Below are positions 5,354-8,580 of a stretch of 8,580 nt of DNA, one piece after another (positions within the stretch are counted from its first letter, which is position 1; every line of letters begins with the position of its first letter). Made by a program: the position numbers and the translations under genes. The stretch covers positions 1 through 8,580 of the forward strand of contig JAFLSP010000074.1 of assembly GCA_022510885.1 (NCBI GenBank), given 5' to 3'. Origin of the DNA: Treponema sp. (GTDB lineage: Bacteria > Spirochaetota > Spirochaetia > Treponematales > Treponemataceae). The notes under the pieces were generated by a model. That model saw only the letters and a list, made by a program, of their open reading frames with translations, made no database searches and was not told the DNA's origin.

Positions 5354-5416
5354 CCTTTCCGTTCTGTTTGCAAGCCGATAGCATAATGTTGCGAAATGCG
5401 CTATGATACGGGTGCA
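5354..5416 (+). promoter_or_regulatory. Intergenic region before metN with a -10 candidate
   Basis: This 63-base gap contains TATGAT (5402-5407, 5 of 6 to the -10 consensus) in the context GCTATGATACGG. That resembles the rlmE promoter context GCTACAATACCG. No good -35 lies 16-18 bases upstream. The predicted transcript would begin about three bases before the metN ATG at 5417. The gap is too short to hold a SAM riboswitch or T-box leader, and I see no terminator hairpin after the acidic-protein gene, so read-through from that gene is possible. Confidence 0.4.
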
Positions 5417-6442
5417 ATGGAAATCGAACTGAACAATGTGGTAAAGACGTACCGAAAATCTGCCGCATCGGACGACGTGCATGCGGTGCGTGGCGTCAGT
5501 CTGCGTATTCCGCCGGACACGATTTTTGGCATTATCGGGAAGAGCGGGGCAGGAAAGTCCACGCTTGTGCGGCTGATGAGCCTGTTGGAGCGGCCCGATT
5601 CCGGCGAGGTGCGCTTCGACGGCGAGCGGGTGGACGCGCTGCGCGGGCGCGACCTGATTGCGCGCCGCCGCCGGTTGGGTATGATTTTCCAGAATTTCAA
5701 TTTGTTTTCAAGCCGCAACGCCGCGCAGAACATCGCCTATCCTTTGGAAATCTGCGGCACGCCCAAGGCAAAAATCCGTGCGCGCGTGGCAGAACTGCTC
5801 GATTTGGTCGGGCTGTCCGACCGCGCGGCTTCTCCCGTGAGCACGCTGAGCGGCGGGCAGAAACAGCGCGTTGCCATTGCCCGCGCGCTTGCCAACAATC
5901 CCGACATCCTTTTTTGCGACGAGGCGACGAGCGCGCTTGACCCGCAGACGACGCTTTCTATTCTAAATCTGATTCGCGAGATTCAGAAAAAGATGAGCCT
6001 GACCGTGGTAATGATTACGCACCAAATGGAAGTGGTGCGCGATGCGTGCCGCTACGTTGCCGTGGTGAACGACGGGGCGCTGGTGGAGGCGGGCAGCGTG
6101 GATGAGCTTTTTTTGCGCCCCCGGAGCGAAGTGACCAAGCAGTTTCTCTCGCATCTGCCGCAGAACGCCGCCGGTGCGGAACGGCTGGTGCGCTGGAGCG
6201 CGGGCGGCGGCAAGTACACGCTGCGCTTCCACGGCGGGCAGACGGACGAGCCGGTTATCAGCGAGCTTGCGCATCGCTTTGGCGTGGCGTTCAATATCCG
6301 CGCGGCGGGCATTCAGATGCTGCCGGACGGCAAGGTCGGCACGCTCGTTATGGATTTTGATGGCGCGGCGGACGACGTGCGCAGGGCAATCGCCTATCTG
6401 ACAGAGCAGGGCATCACCGTGGAAAAGGAGGCGGACGCATGA
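5417..6442 (+). CDS. metN: Methionine ABC transporter ATP-binding protein MetN
   Basis: This 341-residue ATPase is the MetN subunit of a MetNI-type importer for methionine. It hydrolyses ATP on the cytoplasmic face. All ABC motifs are present: Walker A GKSGAGKST (41-49), a Q-loop in GMIFQNFNLFSSR, signature LSGGQKQR (from 144), Walker B ILFCDEATSALD with Asp168-Glu169, and the switch His202 in ITHQME. FNLFSSR and CDEATSALDPQTT are close to E. coli MetN. The C-terminal part (about 255-335) matches the NIL regulatory domain, which binds methionine and inhibits transport when the cell is replete. This supports MetN over other amino-acid ATPases. Start 5417 gives MEIELNNVVKTY, the normal N-terminus. 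ATG 5396 would add seven residues and has no ribosome binding site. Its stop overlaps the metI start by four bases. Confidence 0.92.
   Translation: MEIELNNVVKTYRKSAASDDVHAVRGVSLRIPPDTIFGIIGKSGAGKSTLVRLMSLLERPDSGEVRFDGERVDALRGRDLIARRRRLGMIFQNFNLFSSRNAAQNIAYPLEICGTPKAKIRARVAELLDLVGLSDRAASPVSTLSGGQKQRVAIARALANNPDILFCDEATSALDPQTTLSILNLIREIQKKMSLTVVMITHQMEVVRDACRYVAVVNDGALVEAGSVDELFLRPRSEVTKQFLSHLPQNAAGAERLVRWSAGGGKYTLRFHGGQTDEPVISELAHRFGVAFNIRAAGIQMLPDGKVGTLVMDFDGAADDVRRAIAYLTEQGITVEKEADA
6425..6431 (+). promoter_or_regulatory. Strong Shine-Dalgarno for metI inside metN
   Basis: AAGGAGG lies seven bases before ATG 6439, the best ribosome binding site in the window. It favours ATG 6439 over the adjacent in-frame ATG 6442. 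With the ATGA overlap it gives both independent initiation and coupling to metN. Confidence 0.8.
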
Positions 6443-7104
6443 TGAGCGCGCAGGTAATTTTTGATTTGGTCTCCAAGGCGACGGGGCAGACGCTCATCAT
6501 GGTGCTGTTTTCGACGCTGTTCTCCGTGCTGCTCGGGCTTCCGCTCGGCGTGCTGCTGTTTACGAGCGACGCGGCAAGCGACATCGCGCCGCATCCCGTC
6601 CTGCATCAGGTGCTCTCGCACGTGGTGAACATGCTGCGCTCGTTCCCCTTCATCATCCTGATGATTGTGCTGTTCCCGCTGTCGCGGCTTATCCTGCACA
6701 CGAGCATCGGAACGAAGGCGACGATTGTGCCGCTTTCCATTGCCGCCGCGCCGTTCGTGGCGCGTATCATCGAAACAGCGTTGCGGGAAGTGGACGCGGG
6801 CGTGATTCAGGCGGCGCGCGCCATCGGCTCGACGAACTGGCAGCTCATCTATAAAGTCCTGCTGCCGGAGGCACTGCCCGCGCTCGTGGACGGCATTACG
6901 CTCACGATTATCAACCTGATTGGCTATTCGGCGATGGCGGGCGCGATTGGCGGCGGCGGTCTGGGCGACCTTGCCATCCGCTACGGCTACCAGCGCTTCC
7001 GCACGGAGATGATGATTGTCGCGGTCGTGGTGATTATCGTGCTGGTCGAACTGATTCAGTTTGCCGGCTCAAAAGTCAGCGCGCGCATGATGAAGCGGCG
7101 CTGA
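6439..7104 (+). CDS. metI: Methionine ABC transporter permease MetI
   Basis: This 221-residue inner-membrane protein has five predicted helices, about 18-41, 66-88, 97-115, 150-172 and 196-215, the usual MetI topology and length. The cytoplasmic coupling loop that docks into the ATPase is clear: EVDAGVIQAARAIGSTNW followed by the LIYKVLLPEALP stretch. It also has the conserved GYSAMAGAIGGGGLGDLAIR block typical of MetI proteins. Two copies pair with two MetN subunits to form the channel. A MetQ substrate-binding lipoprotein is required for uptake but is not encoded next to this pair, so it must lie elsewhere. The stop codon (7102-7104) directly abuts the stop codon of the converging gene, and no terminator hairpin is evident between them. 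Confidence 0.92.
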   Translation: MMSAQVIFDLVSKATGQTLIMVLFSTLFSVLLGLPLGVLLFTSDAASDIAPHPVLHQVLSHVVNMLRSFPFIILMIVLFPLSRLILHTSIGTKATIVPLSIAAAPFVARIIETALREVDAGVIQAARAIGSTNWQLIYKVLLPEALPALVDGITLTIINLIGYSAMAGAIGGGGLGDLAIRYGYQRFRTEMMIVAVVVIIVLVELIQFAGSKVSARMMKRR

Positions 7105-8580
7105 CTACTGCTGTCCGCCGCCGAGCAGGTTCTGCATCAGGCTGGAAATCAGGTACATCTTTTTGTAGACTTCCGTGGCAAGTTCGTTGAGCGGATGCTC
7201 GGCAAAGCGGTCGAGCTCGCGCCAGTTGATAATCATTTCGCTCTGCTTCTTGGGGTAGTCGTCGATGAGCGCCTTGACGTTGCGCGCAAAGATGATGATG
7301 TTCTTGGTGCAGTTGACGACCAGTTCGCGCGCCTCTCCGTTGGAGTCCTCCAGGACGGTGCGCACGATGCTCGCCGCCTCCTTGCTGCGCTCCACGCTCG
7401 GCAGGTAGGTCTTGAGCTTCATGCCTACCTCCGCCGTCTCCGCCATCTTGTCGTCAAACGTGGTGATTGCGTCGGAAATCTGCAAAATCATGTTGTAGGC
7501 ATCGCTCATCTGCTGGCTGAGCTGCGCGTTCGCCCACTGCCCGCGCACCAGTACCGAGTCGGCGTACTCGCGCACGTCGCGCTTGAAGAATTCCACGAGG
7601 AACGCCTTGAGGTAGTTGAGAGCGCGCGCGTACATGAACGAGCCGAGTTCCTTCTTCTCGAATTTCTCGCCGCTCTCTTCCGTGTAGTTCTTGAGGGCGC
7701 GGATGTTCGTCGTGCTGAAAATCTGCGTGAGCAGCGCGTCCACCTTTGAGTTCTTCTGCGCCGCTTCCAGTTTCTCCACCGTCGTGGTCGCCTCTTTCTG
7801 GATTTTTTCGAGGTACGGCTCGACAATCTGCTCGCGTTTTTCTTCTACGATTATGCGGTAGGACGGGTTTTTGGTAATCAGCTGAATCATCATGCCGAGG
7901 ACGTTCTCGCGCCGCACGTCGGCGATGCGCTGCAAGATGCGCGACCACTGCGCGGGTTTTATCAGTTCGTTGCCTTTCAGCTCTTTGAGCATGGCAAGCA
8001 GCACGTTCCAGCCGCCGGCGACGGGGAACGACGCGAGCAGCTCGGCAAAATCCTGCACGTTTTCCGTGATGTGCGCCGCGTCAATGGGGTTGAAGCGGGG
8101 CGCTTTTGAGAAGTCGCCCTCGCGCACGGTCGGGTCGAATTTTTTGAGGAGATAATAGTAGTCGAACACGCAGAGCGAGCGGAACGCCGTCAGCAGGTTG
8201 TACAGGTCGTCGATGCGCGTCACCGCGTCGCCCTCAAAGTCCGCGCTGAACGCATCGAGGTTCTGCTTGACATACGCCTTCAGCTCCTTGAAATTCATGC
8301 TCTTGGATTTCTCGGCAATTGCCTCCTCGCTCAGCTCTTCCTCAAGGGCTTTCTGCCGGTCGGTCAGCGAGTAGGTGATGACCATGTTCTTGAAATAGTT
8401 GGGGTTTTCCTGGGTGTAGAAAATGGTCTGGCACGGCCCGATGGTGCGGTAGATGTCCCACGCGAATTTGCCGAACAGGGGCAGGACCTGGTCGGCGTTC
8501 GGCTTGTAGAATTTGTATTTGCTGTGGGAAAGGTCTTTCGCGATGTTCCTGAGGATGCGCTTCTTGTCCGCCTCCGGGTC
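7105..8580 (-). CDS. Uncharacterised spirochaete-type protein (DUF5312-like), 5' end outside the window
   Basis: The minus-strand frame is open from the TAG at 7107-7105 to the right edge, giving at least 491 residues. An internal ATG at 8385 is not the start, because coding clearly continues upstream (DPEADKKRILRNIAKDLS, KYKFYKPNADQVLPLFGKF, WDIYRTIGP). The protein is charged and largely helical, with no signal peptide or membrane helix in the visible part. It includes coiled-coil-like stretches such as EALRKxxExEEELSEEAIAEKS-type sequence near 8300-8370 and EKIQKEATTTVEKLEAAQK near 7750-7810. The C-terminus ends LMQNLLGGGQQ. I recall a family of this type, DUF5312, restricted to Treponema and relatives, but cannot confirm the match. 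No enzymatic motif is visible. It converges on metI with no intergenic base. Confidence 0.8.
   Translation of the reverse strand, partial: DPEADKKRILRNIAKDLSHSKYKFYKPNADQVLPLFGKFAWDIYRTIGPCQTIFYTQENPNYFKNMVITYSLTDRQKALEEELSEEAIAEKSKSMNFKELKAYVKQNLDAFSADFEGDAVTRIDDLYNLLTAFRSLCVFDYYYLLKKFDPTVREGDFSKAPRFNPIDAAHITENVQDFAELLASFPVAGGWNVLLAMLKELKGNELIKPAQWSRILQRIADVRRENVLGMMIQLITKNPSYRIIVEEKREQIVEPYLEKIQKEATTTVEKLEAAQKNSKVDALLTQIFSTTNIRALKNYTEESGEKFEKKELGSFMYARALNYLKAFLVEFFKRDVREYADSVLVRGQWANAQLSQQMSDAYNMILQISDAITTFDDKMAETAEVGMKLKTYLPSVERSKEAASIVRTVLEDSNGEARELVVNCTKNIIIFARNVKALIDDYPKKQSEMIINWRELDRFAEHPLNELATEVYKKMYLISSLMQNLLGGGQQ

Noticed and set aside
4690..5373. Minus-strand Ser-rich open frame of 227 codons opposite the acidic protein
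   Set aside because: Its composition is what Asp/Glu/Ala codons give on the reverse strand; no start signal or domain is seen.
5354..5416. SAM riboswitch or T-box leader for metN
   Set aside because: The gap is 63 bases and shows no suitable stem structure.
1..8580. tRNA, rRNA or CRISPR array
   Set aside because: No cloverleaf, rRNA-like or regularly spaced repeat sequence was recognised on either strand.

Overview
The window looks like chromosome of a spirochaete, most likely a Treponema-type organism of fairly high GC. That rests on gene content read from the sequence: a large protein that resembles a spirochaete family of unknown function (tentatively DUF5312), a FliL-like protein, a LysM/M23 envelope protein next to rlmE, and metNI with no metQ alongside. 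No rRNA or tRNA is present, so the genus is an inference.

Region 1 (1-857) is a gene graveyard, more AT-rich on its left side than the rest. On the minus strand lie the broken 3' part of a membrane sulfatase / phosphoglycerol-transferase-like gene (1-159) and a broken IS1595-family (ISXO2-like) transposase (167-780). The transposase carries two lesions: an 11-base G run that shifts the frame, and a TGG-to-TAG change in the catalytic Asn motif. A good extended -10 promoter sits at the right edge of this debris and drives the next operon.

Region 2 (858-2471, plus strand) is a two-gene operon, rlmE (23S rRNA 2'-O-methyltransferase) and a membrane-anchored protein with two LysM domains and an intact M23 peptidase domain. 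It ends at a strong terminator.

Region 3 (2470-4371, minus strand) is a compact operon. In transcription order it holds a FliL-like membrane protein, a small three-helix membrane protein, an ECF sigma factor and a zinc-finger anti-sigma factor with two membrane helices. The last three genes overlap. It reads as an envelope-sensing transcription module with an unexpected FliL-like member.

Region 4 (4442-5353, plus strand) is divergent from region 3 and encodes an acidic, largely disordered protein of unknown function with repeated Ile-Pro-Leu-Glu-type motifs. Region 5 (5417-7104) is metN-metI, the ATPase and permease of a methionine ABC importer. Region 6 (7105-8580, minus strand) is a long uncharacterised protein whose 5' end is cut by the window edge; its stop codon directly abuts that of metI.

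The ordinary parts are rlmE, metNI and the M23 protein. The parts most worth a second look are the ECF/anti-sigma operon headed by a FliL-like gene with its divergent acidic neighbour, and the decayed IS/sulfatase junction with its G11 tract.
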